Below are positions 11,118 through 18,738 of a stretch of 64,000 bases of DNA, piece by piece (the stretch's first letter is position 1; the number at the start of each line of letters is the position of its first letter). The DNA comes from Roseateles sp. (GTDB lineage: Bacteria; Pseudomonadota; Gammaproteobacteria; Burkholderiales; Burkholderiaceae_C). The position numbers and the translations under genes were made by a program. Where the stretch lies: contig NZ_JAFAGT010000096.1 of assembly GCF_019237615.1 (NCBI RefSeq), forward strand, positions 1-64,000. The letters run 5' to 3'. Under the pieces are notes generated by a model that worked only from the letters and a program-made list of their open reading frames with translations, did not search any database and was not told where the DNA came from.

Positions 11118-12560
11118 ATGAGCACCTCCTTCACCCCCAGCCCCCAGCAAAAGCTCTGGATCGAGCGCTGGCAGCGCTTCTCCACGACGCTGGTGCGCTA
11201 CTTCCATCTCTACGCCGGCTGGCTGGTCGGCATCAGCTGGAAGCGCTTCGTGCTGCTGTCGCTGGCGCTGCTGATCGGCGTCAACGTGCTGAAGAACCTG
11301 CCGCCCTTCACCTGGCGCGTCAGCGAGCAGGTGGAGCAGAGCGACCGCGGCGCCGTGCGCCGCCAGGCCAAGCTGGAGGCCGAGGCCAAGAAGGCGGCCG
11401 ACCAGGCCCGCAGGGCCGCCGAGAAGGCCGCCCAGAAAGCCACGGCCAAGGGCAGCAGCGACAAGGGCGTGCACTACGAGGTCAAGATCGACGAACGCGG
11501 CGTGCGCATCCAGCCGGTGCGCCCCGCCTCGTCTGCCAGCGCGGCCGAAGGCGAGGAGGGCGAGGCCCGGGACGACGTCCCCCCGGGCATCTCCATCGAC
11601 TTCCCCAAGAGCGCCCGTCCCGAGGACGTCCGCACCGCCGTGGAGCAGGCCAAGGAACAGCTCAGCCAGCTCAAGCAGGAAGCCGACGCGCTCAAGCAGG
11701 CCCAGCAGGCCGCCGCCGAAGCCCAGACGGCGCTGCAGGAGGCCGTCGACGAGACCCGCGACGCCCGCCGGCGCGTCACCGTCGTGCATGCCGGCGACTC
11801 GCTGGTCGACCTGGCCATCCTGTGGATCCTGGCCTCGGCCGTCATCAAGGCCATGTACAAGGGCCGCATCCAGGCCGAGGTCAAGGCCGCCCAGGCCACG
11901 GAGAACGCCGAGAGCGAGGCCCTCAAGCGCCAGGTCATCGAGGCCCGCATGGCGGCGATGCAGGCGCAGGTCGAGCCGCATTTCCTGTTCAACACGCTGG
12001 CCAGCATCGACCACCTGATCGAGGTGGACCCGCCGCGCGCGAGCCAGATGCAGAAGAACCTCATCGCGCTGCTGCGCGCCTCCATGCCCACCATGCGAGA
12101 GGCCAATGCCAACGGTGGCGCACGCGACCTGGGCCGCGAGCTGGCCGTCATCCGGCCCTACCTCGAGATCCTGAAGATGCGCATGGAAGAGCGCCTGCAG
12201 ACCGAGATCGACGTGCCCGACGGCCTGCTGTCCGCCGAGTTCCCGCCCATGATGATCCAGGGCCTGGTCGAGAACGCGATCAAGCATGGCCTGGAGCCCA
12301 AGGCCGAGGGCGGCAGCCTGAAGGTCAAGGCCGAGATCCTGCACGGCAAGCTGGCCGTGACGGTGGCCGATACCGGCCTGGGCTTTGGCCGCGCCGCCAC
12401 CTCCGGCACCGGCGTGGGCCTGGCCAACATCCGCGAGCGCCTGCAGCTGCTGCACGGCAGCAAGGCCAGCGTCACCGTCACCGAGAACCAACCCTCGGGC
12501 ACCGTGGTCACCATCACCGTGCCCTACCGCAGCCGCAACGAAGAAGGAGTCGCAGCATGA
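11118..12560 (+). CDS. LytS/AlgZ-type sensor histidine kinase
   Basis: A 480-residue kinase of the His_kinase family (PF06580-like). The N terminus has one membrane helix (about 44-60, FVLLSLALLIGVNVL); next is a long stretch rich in Ala, Lys, Glu and Gln that looks like a coiled coil (about 70-225), then a second hydrophobic segment (about 229-245, LVDLAILWILASAVI). The phospho-acceptor is His288 in VEPHFLFNTLAS. The ATPase has MIQGLVENAIKHGLEP and GTGVGLANIRERL. Such kinases pair with LytTR regulators, and one lies 411 bases further on. The stop overlaps the next start (ATGA). The coiled coil between the membrane helices is longer than usual for this family and may be the input domain. Confidence 0.9.
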   Translation: MSTSFTPSPQQKLWIERWQRFSTTLVRYFHLYAGWLVGISWKRFVLLSLALLIGVNVLKNLPPFTWRVSEQVEQSDRGAVRRQAKLEAEAKKAADQARRAAEKAAQKATAKGSSDKGVHYEVKIDERGVRIQPVRPASSASAAEGEEGEARDDVPPGISIDFPKSARPEDVRTAVEQAKEQLSQLKQEADALKQAQQAAAEAQTALQEAVDETRDARRRVTVVHAGDSLVDLAILWILASAVIKAMYKGRIQAEVKAAQATENAESEALKRQVIEARMAAMQAQVEPHFLFNTLASIDHLIEVDPPRASQMQKNLIALLRASMPTMREANANGGARDLGRELAVIRPYLEILKMRMEERLQTEIDVPDGLLSAEFPPMMIQGLVENAIKHGLEPKAEGGSLKVKAEILHGKLAVTVADTGLGFGRAATSGTGVGLANIRERLQLLHGSKASVTVTENQPSGTVVTITVPYRSRNEEGVAA

Positions 12561-12955
12561 AGACCCTGTTCAAGATCCTGTTCATCGCCACCGCGCTGCT
12601 GGTGCTGCTGGCCATGTTCGGCGGCTTCGCGCTGCTGCACCATGGCCCGGGCATGCATGTCGTGCTGGACGACGGCGAGTTCTTCCTCGGCGGCGGCGGC
12701 CTTGGCGACTGGTTGGGCGCCAGCCTCGGCCTGTTCATCGCCGGCGTCGTCTGCGTCGTCGTGTTGCCCCTGGTGCTGCTGCTGGGCGTGGCGCTGCCGC
12801 TGCTCATCGTCGGCGGCGTGCTGGCCCTGGTCGTCGCCAGCCTGCTGGGCGTCGGCGTCGTGTTCGGCTCGCCGCTGATCCTGCTGGGCCTGCTGCTGTT
12901 CGTCGTGCTGCGCAACCGCAGCCGCGCCAACGCCGCCAAATCGACCTCCGTCTGA
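12557..12955 (+). CDS. Small polytopic membrane protein between kinase and regulator
   Basis: A 132-residue protein, mostly hydrophobic, with about four membrane segments: FKILFIATALLVLLAMFGGF, LGLFIAGVVCVVVLPLVLLL, a third from about LLIVGGVLALVVASLLGVGV, and LILLGLLLFVVL. The first two are separated by a short polar loop with a glycine run (FFLGGGGLGD). The C-terminal tail RNRSRANAAKSTSV is basic and probably cytoplasmic. It overlaps the kinase stop by ATGA and ends 16 bases before the LytTR regulator, so the three genes form one operon. I do not recognise the family. A role as accessory sensor or regulator of the kinase is inferred only from position. Confidence 0.75.
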   Translation: MKTLFKILFIATALLVLLAMFGGFALLHHGPGMHVVLDDGEFFLGGGGLGDWLGASLGLFIAGVVCVVVLPLVLLLGVALPLLIVGGVLALVVASLLGVGVVFGSPLILLGLLLFVVLRNRSRANAAKSTSV

Positions 12956-12971
12956 ACTAGCATCCGCGGCC

Positions 12972-13787
12972 ATGAGCACAGCACCCATACGCGCCGTTCT
13001 GGCCGACGATGAACGCCTGATGCGCGAGCAGTTGCGCAGCCGCCTGACCGAGGTCTGGCCCGAGCTGGACATCGTGGCCGAGGCCAAGAACGGCCTGGAG
13101 GCCGTCGAGCTGACGAAGGAGCACAAGCCCGACCTGGTCTTCCTCGACATCCGCATGCCGGGCCTGACGGGCGTGGACGCCGCCCGCCAGATCGCCCAGC
13201 TGCCCGAGGACGACGACTGGCTGGTGCCCGAGATCGTCTTCATCACCGCCTACGACCAGTACGCCGTCGAGGCCTTCGAGCAGGGCGTGGCCGACTATGT
13301 GCTCAAGCCCGCCGAGCGCGAGCGCCTGCAGCTGACGGTGGCCCGCATCAAGAAGCGCCTGGCCCAGCGCGAGGGCAAGGAGTCGGTCGAGACATCGTCG
13401 GCGCCGCTGCAGCAGCTGCTGCACAAGCTGTCCGCCCAGGTCAGCGGTGGCGGCAAGCCCAGCTACCTTCAATGGATACAGGCCACCGTCGGCCAGGCCA
13501 TCCAGATGATCCCGGTGGAGGAGGTGCTGTTCTTCATCAGCGACGAGAAGTACACCCGCGTGCAGACGGCCAAGGTGGAGGCGCTGATCCGCAAGCCCAT
13601 CAAGGAGCTGGTGGACGAGCTGGATCCGCAGGTGTTCTGGCAGATCCACCGCTCCACGCTCGTCAACGCGCGGGCCATCGACGGCATCACGCGCGACTTC
13701 CGCGGCCGCCAGCTGGTGGGCGTGAGGGGCCTGGCCGAGAAGCTGGAAGTCAGCCGCAGCTACACCCACCTCTTCAAGGGGATGTAG
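12972..13787 (+). CDS. LytTR-family response regulator (AlgR-like)
   Basis: A 271-residue regulator. Receiver domain about 7-125: acidic pair in LADDERLMREQL, phospho-acceptor in LVFLDIRMPGLTG, switch residue in FITAYD, and lysine in YVLKPAERE. The C-terminal LytTR DNA-binding domain is about 170-268: IPVEEVLFFISDEKYTRV, LDPQVFWQIHRSTLVN and LEVSRSYTHLFKGM. LytTR proteins bind short direct repeats. It is the output of the kinase encoded just upstream, separated only by the small membrane protein. Its last 14 bases overlap the end of the convergent LysR gene. Direct targets are not apparent in the window. Confidence 0.92.
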   Translation: MSTAPIRAVLADDERLMREQLRSRLTEVWPELDIVAEAKNGLEAVELTKEHKPDLVFLDIRMPGLTGVDAARQIAQLPEDDDWLVPEIVFITAYDQYAVEAFEQGVADYVLKPAERERLQLTVARIKKRLAQREGKESVETSSAPLQQLLHKLSAQVSGGGKPSYLQWIQATVGQAIQMIPVEEVLFFISDEKYTRVQTAKVEALIRKPIKELVDELDPQVFWQIHRSTLVNARAIDGITRDFRGRQLVGVRGLAEKLEVSRSYTHLFKGM

Positions 13788-14688
13788 GCCGCTGCGCCGC
13801 CAGCGCGGCGATCAGATCCCACAGCCGCTGCGCGGCCGGCGCCAGCGAGCGCTGGCGGCGCCTGGCCAGCACGACCTGGCGGCTGAGCGCGGCCTCCAGC
13901 GGCACGGCGCGCAGCGCCACGGCGTCGGGCAGCGGCAGCGACAGTGCCGGCAGCACCGACACGCCCAGCCCCGCCTGCACCATGCGGAAGGCCGTGGCCG
14001 GGTGGCCCACGTCGAGGGCCACCTGTGGCACCACGCCCGCGCGCGCGAAGGCGCGGTCGATCAGCGGGCGGCTGCCCGAGCTGTAGTCCAACAGCACCAG
14101 GGGCCGGCCGGCCATGTCCGGCAGCGTCAACAGCTGCCGGTCGGCCAGCTCGTGGGCGGCGGGGCAGACGAGGATGAAGCGCTCGTCGAACAGCGGCTGC
14201 TGCTCCAGCTCCGGCTCGGTGGCGTCCATGCCGACGAGCACGGCGAAATCCACCTCGCCGCTGCGCACCGCCTCGATGGCCAGCTGCTGGGTCTGGTCGC
14301 CCAGCCGTACCTGGATGTCGGGGAAGCGCTGCCGCGCCGCGGCCAGCACCTGGGGCATCAGCCCGCCCGAGATGGTCGGCGCGCTGGCCACGCGCACGAT
14401 GCCGCGCGCCGCCGCGCCCGAGTCGCGGGCCTCGTCCAGCATGCCGTCCAGCTCGCCCAGCAGCCGGCGCAGCGGGCCGACGAGGGCCTGGCCGGCCGCC
14501 GTCAGCACCACCTCGCGCGTCGTGCGGTCCAGCAGCTTCAGGCCCAGCTCGGCCTCCAGCCCGCGTACGGCCTGGCTGACGGCGGGCTGCGACAGGCCGA
14601 TGCTGTCGCCGGCCCGGCCGAAGCCCTCGTGCTCGGCCACTGCGAGCAGCACGCGCAGCTGGCGCAGCGTGACGTGAGGGGAGGGCAT
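13774..14688 (-). CDS. LysR-family transcriptional regulator
   Basis: A 304-residue LysR regulator. The winged helix-turn-helix is at the N terminus: LRQLRVLLAVAEHEGFGRA then LSQPAVSQAVRGLEAELG and LLDRTTREVVLTAAG. The remainder is a periplasmic-binding-protein-like effector domain (about 95-295). It is divergent from a bile-acid-symporter-like transporter gene, and the 84 bases between them are AT-rich with an inverted repeat, the usual layout for a LysR regulator controlling its neighbour. The ATG at 14688 starts the conserved region; a TTG three codons upstream (14697) is an alternative. The inducer is unknown. Its 3' end overlaps the LytTR gene by 14 bases on the opposite strand. Confidence 0.88.
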   Translation of the reverse strand: MPSPHVTLRQLRVLLAVAEHEGFGRAGDSIGLSQPAVSQAVRGLEAELGLKLLDRTTREVVLTAAGQALVGPLRRLLGELDGMLDEARDSGAAARGIVRVASAPTISGGLMPQVLAAARQRFPDIQVRLGDQTQQLAIEAVRSGEVDFAVLVGMDATEPELEQQPLFDERFILVCPAAHELADRQLLTLPDMAGRPLVLLDYSSGSRPLIDRAFARAGVVPQVALDVGHPATAFRMVQAGLGVSVLPALSLPLPDAVALRAVPLEAALSRQVVLARRRQRSLAPAAQRLWDLIAALAAQRPTSP

Positions 14689-14720
14689 GGCGGGCAACCG
14701 GGGTTATTTATTGATCTTGT

Positions 14721-14743
14721 GGATTAAATCATCCGATTAATCC
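14721..14743. promoter_or_regulatory. Inverted repeat in lysR/transporter divergent promoter
   Basis: GGATTAA and TTAATCC are separated by nine bases in an unusually AT-rich intergenic region between divergent genes. The centre is 41 bases before the transporter start and 44 bases before the LysR start. It has the spacing of a LysR recognition site, though not the T-N11-A core exactly. Confidence 0.5.
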
Positions 14744-14772
14744 ATTTCTCAATTGGGCTGCCATCCGATGCA

Positions 14773-15786
14773 ATGCGGCCCATGAAACGCCCCGCCTGGC
14801 TGCCCGACAACTTCGTTCTGCTGCTGCTCGCCACCGTGGCGCTGGCTGCGCTGCTGCCCGTGCAGGGCCGCGGCGTGGTGGTGCTGGACGGTCTCACGCA
14901 GGCGGCCGTCGCGCTGCTGTTCTTCCTGCATGGCAGCAAGCTGTCGCGCCGCGCGGTGTGGGAGGGCCTGCTGCACTGGCGGCTGCATGCCCTCGTGTTC
15001 GCGGCCACCTTCGCGCTGTTCCCGCTGCTGGGGCTGGTGCTGCGCCCCTGGCTGGAGCCGCTGGTGGGCCCCACGCTCTACCTCGGCGTGCTCTTCATCT
15101 GCGCGCTGCCGTCCACGGTGCAGTCATCCATCGCCTTCACGTCGGTGGCGCGGGGCAATGTGGCGGCGGCGATGTGCAGCGCGTCCACCTCCAACATCCT
15201 GGGCATGGCGCTGACGCCGCTGCTGATGGCGGGCATGGCGCGGTGGGTGGGTGGTGCCGCCGAGGCCGGCGCGGTGCAGCTGTCCTGGCACACGTTCCAG
15301 GGCATCGTCGGCACGCTGCTGCTGCCTTTCGCCGCCGGCCAGGCGCTGCAGGGCTGGACGGGGGCCTGGGTCGCCAGGCACAAGGCCTGGGTACGTGTGT
15401 CCGACCAGGGCACCATCCTGCTGGTCGTCTATGGCGCCTTCAGCGCGGCCACGGTGCAGGGCCTATACCGTCATCTGCCGCCGGCCACGCTGCTGGCGCT
15501 GCTGGGCATCTGCGCACTGCTGCTGGCGCTCGTGATGCCGCTGCTGATGCTGGTCAGCCGCCGGCTCGGCTTCTCGCGCGAGGACGAAATCGCCATCGTC
15601 TTCTGCGGCTCCAAGAAGACGCTGGCCAGCGGCGTGCCCATGGCGCAGATCCTGTTCGCCGGCCAGGCCGTGGGCCTGCTGGTGCTGCCGCTGATGCTGT
15701 TCCACCAGTTGCAGCTGATGGTGTGCGCGCCGCTGGCGCGGCGCTACGCCGTCGGGCCACGGCCCGCGCCGGCGCTGCAGCGCTGA
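14773..15786 (+). CDS. Bile acid:sodium symporter family transporter (SBF-like, YfeH type)
   Basis: A 337-residue membrane protein with about ten helices. Conserved features of the SBF-like family are seen: LFFLHGSKLSRRAVWEGLLHWRLH near residue 55, the crossover segments ICALPSTVQSSIAFTSVARGN and ASTSNILGMALTPLL, and VFCGSKKTLASGVPMAQILF near the C terminus. Family members are probably sodium-coupled carriers of organic anions; substrates differ and none can be assigned here. The divergent LysR gene likely regulates it. Start at 14773 or at the ATG at 14782, three codons later. It ends directly at the stop of the convergent fpr gene with no room for a separate terminator. Confidence 0.88.
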   Translation: MRPMKRPAWLPDNFVLLLLATVALAALLPVQGRGVVVLDGLTQAAVALLFFLHGSKLSRRAVWEGLLHWRLHALVFAATFALFPLLGLVLRPWLEPLVGPTLYLGVLFICALPSTVQSSIAFTSVARGNVAAAMCSASTSNILGMALTPLLMAGMARWVGGAAEAGAVQLSWHTFQGIVGTLLLPFAAGQALQGWTGAWVARHKAWVRVSDQGTILLVVYGAFSAATVQGLYRHLPPATLLALLGICALLLALVMPLLMLVSRRLGFSREDEIAIVFCGSKKTLASGVPMAQILFAGQAVGLLVLPLMLFHQLQLMVCAPLARRYAVGPRPAPALQR

Positions 15787-16563
15787 TTACTTCTCGACGA
15801 ACGCCCGCTCGATGACGTAGTCGCCCGGCGTCGTCGTGCTGCCTTCCTTGAACTTGCGGATCTCCAGCATCTCCTGCATGTCCTTCAGCAGCGCCGGGCT
15901 GCCGCACAGCATGATGCGGTCTTCGTCGGGGTTCAGCGGGGGCAGGCCCAGGTCGGCCTGCAGCTTGCCGGTCTGGATCAGGTCGGTGATGCGGCCCATG
16001 TTCTTGTAGGGCTCGCGCGTGACCGTCGGGTAGTACAGCAGCTGCTCGCTGGCGTACTCGCCCAGGAACTCGTGCTGGTGCAGGTCCACGGTGAGGTGGT
16101 CGTGGTAGGCCAGCTCGGCCACCTCGCGCACGCCGTGCACGATGATGACCTTCTCGAAGCGCTCATAGGTCTCGGGGTCGCGCACGATGCTGATGAAGGG
16201 CGCCAGACCCGTGCCGCTGCCCAGCAGGTAGAGGTTCTTGCCCGGCAGCAGATAGTCGATCAGCAGCGTTCCTGTGGGCTTGCGGCCGACGATGATCTGG
16301 TCGCCCGGCTTGATGTGCTGCAGCCGCGAGGTCAGCGGGCCGTCCGGCACCTTGATGCTGAGGAACTCCAGGTTCTCCTCGTAGTTGGCGCTGACGATGC
16401 TGTAGGCGCGCAGCAGCGGTTTGCCCGTCTCGGTCTTGAGGCCGATCATCGTGAAGTGGCCATTGGAAAAACGCAGGGCCTGGTCGCGCGTCGTCGTGAA
16501 GCTGAACAGGCGGTCGGTCCAGTGATGGACGGTCAGGACGGTCTCTTCGTGGAAGGCACTCAT
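15787..16563 (-). CDS. fpr: Ferredoxin--NADP+ reductase
   Basis: A 258-residue flavoprotein of the bacterial Fpr type. FAD-binding region: LRAYSIVSANYEE near residue 51 carries the RxYS motif, and GPLTSRLQHIKPGD follows. NADP-binding region: LLGSGTGLAPFISIVRDPETYERF. The C terminus (DYVIERAFVEK) is of the longer subclass common in Pseudomonas and Burkholderiales. It exchanges electrons between NADPH and ferredoxin or flavodoxin and supports oxidative-stress defence and FeS repair. It lies next to soxR on the same strand, 69 bases apart, which fits a redox-stress role. A palindrome with a GTTAAC core lies 16 bases upstream of the start. Confidence 0.93.
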   Translation of the reverse strand: MSAFHEETVLTVHHWTDRLFSFTTTRDQALRFSNGHFTMIGLKTETGKPLLRAYSIVSANYEENLEFLSIKVPDGPLTSRLQHIKPGDQIIVGRKPTGTLLIDYLLPGKNLYLLGSGTGLAPFISIVRDPETYERFEKVIIVHGVREVAELAYHDHLTVDLHQHEFLGEYASEQLLYYPTVTREPYKNMGRITDLIQTGKLQADLGLPPLNPDEDRIMLCGSPALLKDMQEMLEIRKFKEGSTTTPGDYVIERAFVEK

Positions 16564-16578
16564 GGGCGATGGAGTTGA

Positions 16579-16590
16579 CGGGTTAACCCG
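16579..16590. promoter_or_regulatory. Palindrome upstream of fpr
   Basis: CGGGTTAACCCG is a perfect 12-base palindrome 16 bases upstream of the fpr start. It shares the GTTAAC core with the sox box at 17087-17102, but the outer bases differ. Possible operator or part of the soxR-fpr intergenic hairpin. Confidence 0.35.
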
Positions 16591-16632
16591 GGGATTTTCG
16601 CCGGGAAGTGGTCACCGGCCGTCGCCAAGGGG

Positions 16633-17112
16633 TCAAGGCGTCGTTTCGATGCGCAGAAGCCTGGCGCCGGCGCCCTCCGCGGCGACCTGGTCCTGTGGGT
16701 TGTAGAGGGTGCAGGTCTTCAGCGACAGGCAGCCGCAGCCTATGCAGCCCGTCAGCCGGTCGCGCAGCTTCTGCAGCGCCTTGATGCGCTTGTCCAGCAG
16801 CGGCGCCCAGCTGGCCGACAGGCGCGTCCAGTCCGCCTTGGTGGGCGTGCGCCCCTGCGGCAGCGTGGCGAGCGCGGCCTTGATCTGCGGCAGGCTCAGC
16901 CCGACGACCTGGGCCGCGCGGATGAAGGCCACGCGGCGCAGCACATGGCGCGGGTACTGACGATGCCCGCCGGCGCTGCGGCTGCCGGTGATCAGGCCCT
17001 CGGCCTCGTAGAAGCGCAAGGCGCTGGTCGCGACGCCGGCGCGCCGGGCGAGCTGGCCTATGGTCAACGGAGCGGGCGAACTTGACTTCAAGTTAACTTG
17101 AACTTCGAGCAT
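16633..17112 (-). CDS. soxR: Redox-sensitive transcriptional activator SoxR
   Basis: A MerR-family regulator of up to 159 residues. The helix-turn-helix is LTIGQLARRAGVATSALRFYEAEGL; a dimerisation helix follows; the [2Fe-2S] ligands are the four cysteines in CIGCGCLSLKTC (C-x2-C-x-C-x5-C), the SoxR signature. Oxidation of the cluster by redox-cycling compounds or superoxide switches it to an activator. The ATG at 17112 places a sox box inside codons 4-9, so the true start may be the TTG at 17064 just before TIGQLA. The preceding open frame to 17673 is a shadow of the questin-oxidase gene. Outside Enterobacteria, SoxR usually acts directly on a few nearby genes instead of through SoxS. Confidence 0.93.
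   Translation of the reverse strand: MLEVQVNLKSSSPAPLTIGQLARRAGVATSALRFYEAEGLITGSRSAGGHRQYPRHVLRRVAFIRAAQVVGLSLPQIKAALATLPQGRTPTKADWTRLSASWAPLLDKRIKALQKLRDRLTGCIGCGCLSLKTCTLYNPQDQVAAEGAGARLLRIETTP
17082..17112 (+). promoter_or_regulatory. SoxR-type promoter with sox box
   Basis: The 16-base palindrome TTCAAGTTAACTTGAA (17087-17102) matches the core of the E. coli sox box. It lies between a -35-like TTGACT (17082-17087) and a -10-like GAGCAT (17107-17112) with 19-base spacing, the overlong spacer typical of MerR-family activated promoters. It reads toward the questin-oxidase-like gene. Confidence 0.8.
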
Positions 17113-17142
17113 TGCGCCATGTTCCCACAGCCGAGACCCGCC

Positions 17143-18141
17143 ATGCTGATGAAGACCGCCAAGCCCGCTCCCGCCACCCTGGCGCAGCTGCACCACCTGC
17201 TCGACGCCGGGGTGGCGCTGGCGCCCACCTACGGTGGACGCCTGAGCAACCACCTGCCCATGGCCCAGCAGGCGCTGCTGGAGCTGGGCGCCTCGGCCGA
17301 ACGGCTGCAGGCCTGGAGCGAGCACCATGAGACCCAGCTGGAACCGCGCGTCGCGGCGCGCCCGGGCCGCGTGCTGCCGGCGCGTGACCTGGGGCGCATC
17401 GACAGCGAGGCCGCCTGGCACGCCCACTTCGCCGCGCGCATCTCGGCCGTCGGTGCGGCAGCGGCGCTGGGCGAAGCGCTGCCCCTGCTGCTGGACGGCG
17501 TGGGCGCCATCGCCTTCCATGGGCTGATCCGAACCGCCCATGCCGTGCTGGCCGGTCATGAGGGCGAGCTCGCCTTCGGCCTGGCCCACTGGGCGGCCCA
17601 TTTCCTGCCCCTGCCGACGACGACCGATGGCCCGCCGCTGGCGCTGGCCGATTGGCTTCAGGCCTTGCAGCAACTGCCCCGCCCGGCCTATCCGGCCGGC
17701 AGCCTGATCAGCGGCCGCATGGAGGCCTGGGGCGCGTCATCTGATTTCGCCGCCGTCGCCGGCCGCCTGCGCCACGGGCCCGACACGCTGCGCGACATTG
17801 CCCTGCTGGCCGCCCGCACCTATGCCGCCACCGGCAACTTCACGGTGCTGCACCTGCTGACGGGCAGCCATGCGATGTGCGTGCTGGAGCCCTGGTGGCC
17901 CGCGCCCGAGCTGGCGCGAGGCTTCAGCGTGGCCGCCGCGGCCGGCCTGCTGGCCGGCGGTGCCGCACCGGCGCTGACGCTGGACCATGGGCCCAGCCGC
18001 CCCTGGCCCGCGCTGAGCGCCGCCGCCTGCGGGCAGGACAACGTCCACGTCATCAAGCTCACCCACGCCGCCTGGCGCCTGGACCGGCGCTGGCCCGACC
18101 CGGCCTGGCGCCGCGCCGCCGAACGTGCCAATCCAGTTTGA
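17143..18141 (+). CDS. Questin oxidase-like protein (DUF4243 family)
   Basis: A 332-residue protein with the pattern of the questin oxidase family: TYGGRLSNHLPMAQQAL near the N terminus, IAFHGLIRTAHAV in the middle, ATGNFTVLHLLTGSHAM and NVHVIKLTHAAWRL in the C-terminal half. Fungal members perform Baeyer-Villiger-type ring opening of anthraquinones; bacterial members are mostly uncharacterised. It is divergent from soxR and lies directly downstream of a sox box, so it is probably induced by redox-active compounds, and quinones are plausible substrates. The start is uncertain: ATG at 17119, 17143 or 17149. The predicted transcription start near 17119 makes 17143 the likeliest. It ends 30 bases before the XRE-cupin gene. 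Confidence 0.8.
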   Translation: MLMKTAKPAPATLAQLHHLLDAGVALAPTYGGRLSNHLPMAQQALLELGASAERLQAWSEHHETQLEPRVAARPGRVLPARDLGRIDSEAAWHAHFAARISAVGAAAALGEALPLLLDGVGAIAFHGLIRTAHAVLAGHEGELAFGLAHWAAHFLPLPTTTDGPPLALADWLQALQQLPRPAYPAGSLISGRMEAWGASSDFAAVAGRLRHGPDTLRDIALLAARTYAATGNFTVLHLLTGSHAMCVLEPWWPAPELARGFSVAAAAGLLAGGAAPALTLDHGPSRPWPALSAAACGQDNVHVIKLTHAAWRLDRRWPDPAWRRAAERANPV

Positions 18142-18152
18142 TGGATTGCAAT

Positions 18153-18168
18153 TTCCAGTAAACTGGAA
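18153..18168. promoter_or_regulatory. Operator-like inverted repeat before XRE-cupin gene
   Basis: TTCCAGT-AA-ACTGGAA, a perfect 7+2+7 dyad, ends three bases before the ATG at 18172. A further half-site TCCAGT is at 18132-18137. The position suggests autorepression by the XRE protein. Confidence 0.55.
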
Positions 18169-18171
18169 TGC

Positions 18172-18738
18172 ATGGACATCACGCAACGCATTGGCCGCCG
18201 CCTGCACGAGCTGCGCTCGGCCGCCGGCCTGTCGCTGGACGCGCTGGCGCAGAAGAGCGGCGTCAGCCGCTCCAATATCTCGCTGATCGAGCGCGGCCAG
18301 AGCAGCCCGACGGCGGTCGTCCTCGACAAGCTGTCTTCGGCGCTGGGCGTCAGCGTCGCGTCGATGTTCGAGGCCGGTCCCGCGCCCGCGGCGCCGTCGC
18401 CGCTGGCCCGCGTGGCCGAGCAGCCGGTCTGGAGTGACCCGGCCTCGGGCTACCGCCGCCGCAACGTCTCGCCCGCCGGCGTGTCGCCGCTGCAGTTGGT
18501 GGACGTGGTCTTCCCCGCCGGCCAGCGCGTTTGCTTCGAGACCTCGGAGCGCGATGCCGACATCCACCAGCTCATCTGGATGATCGACGGCGTCATGGAG
18601 ATCGCCCATGGCAGCGAGCGGTGGCAGCTCAACGCCGGCGACTGCCTGGCCATGCGGCTGGATGCGCCCATCGGCTTCCACAACCCGGGCGCCAAGCAGG
18701 CGCGCTACCTCGTTGCGCTGACTGGAGCCAGGCCGTGA
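18172..18738 (+). CDS. XRE-family regulator with C-terminal cupin domain
   Basis: A 188-residue regulator. Helix-turn-helix: IGRRLHELRSAAGLSLDALAQKSGVSRSNIS with SLIERGQSSPT (about 5-60). A cupin sensing domain covers about 105-185, with HQLIWMIDGVMEIAHG and LNAGDCLAMRLDAPIGFHNP. Proteins of this architecture regulate amino-acid, polyamine or detoxification genes and bind small ligands in the cupin barrel. It overlaps a GNAT acetyltransferase gene by GTGA and therefore probably controls its own acetyltransferase operon. The dyad just upstream of the start is a good autoregulatory site. It is unlikely to be part of the SoxR unit because it has its own promoter region, though read-through is possible. 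Confidence 0.88.
   Translation: MDITQRIGRRLHELRSAAGLSLDALAQKSGVSRSNISLIERGQSSPTAVVLDKLSSALGVSVASMFEAGPAPAAPSPLARVAEQPVWSDPASGYRRRNVSPAGVSPLQLVDVVFPAGQRVCFETSERDADIHQLIWMIDGVMEIAHGSERWQLNAGDCLAMRLDAPIGFHNPGAKQARYLVALTGARP

Noticed and set aside
16579..16590. Second full sox box at fpr
   Set aside because: Only the GTTAAC centre agrees; the CAAG/CTTG arms are absent.
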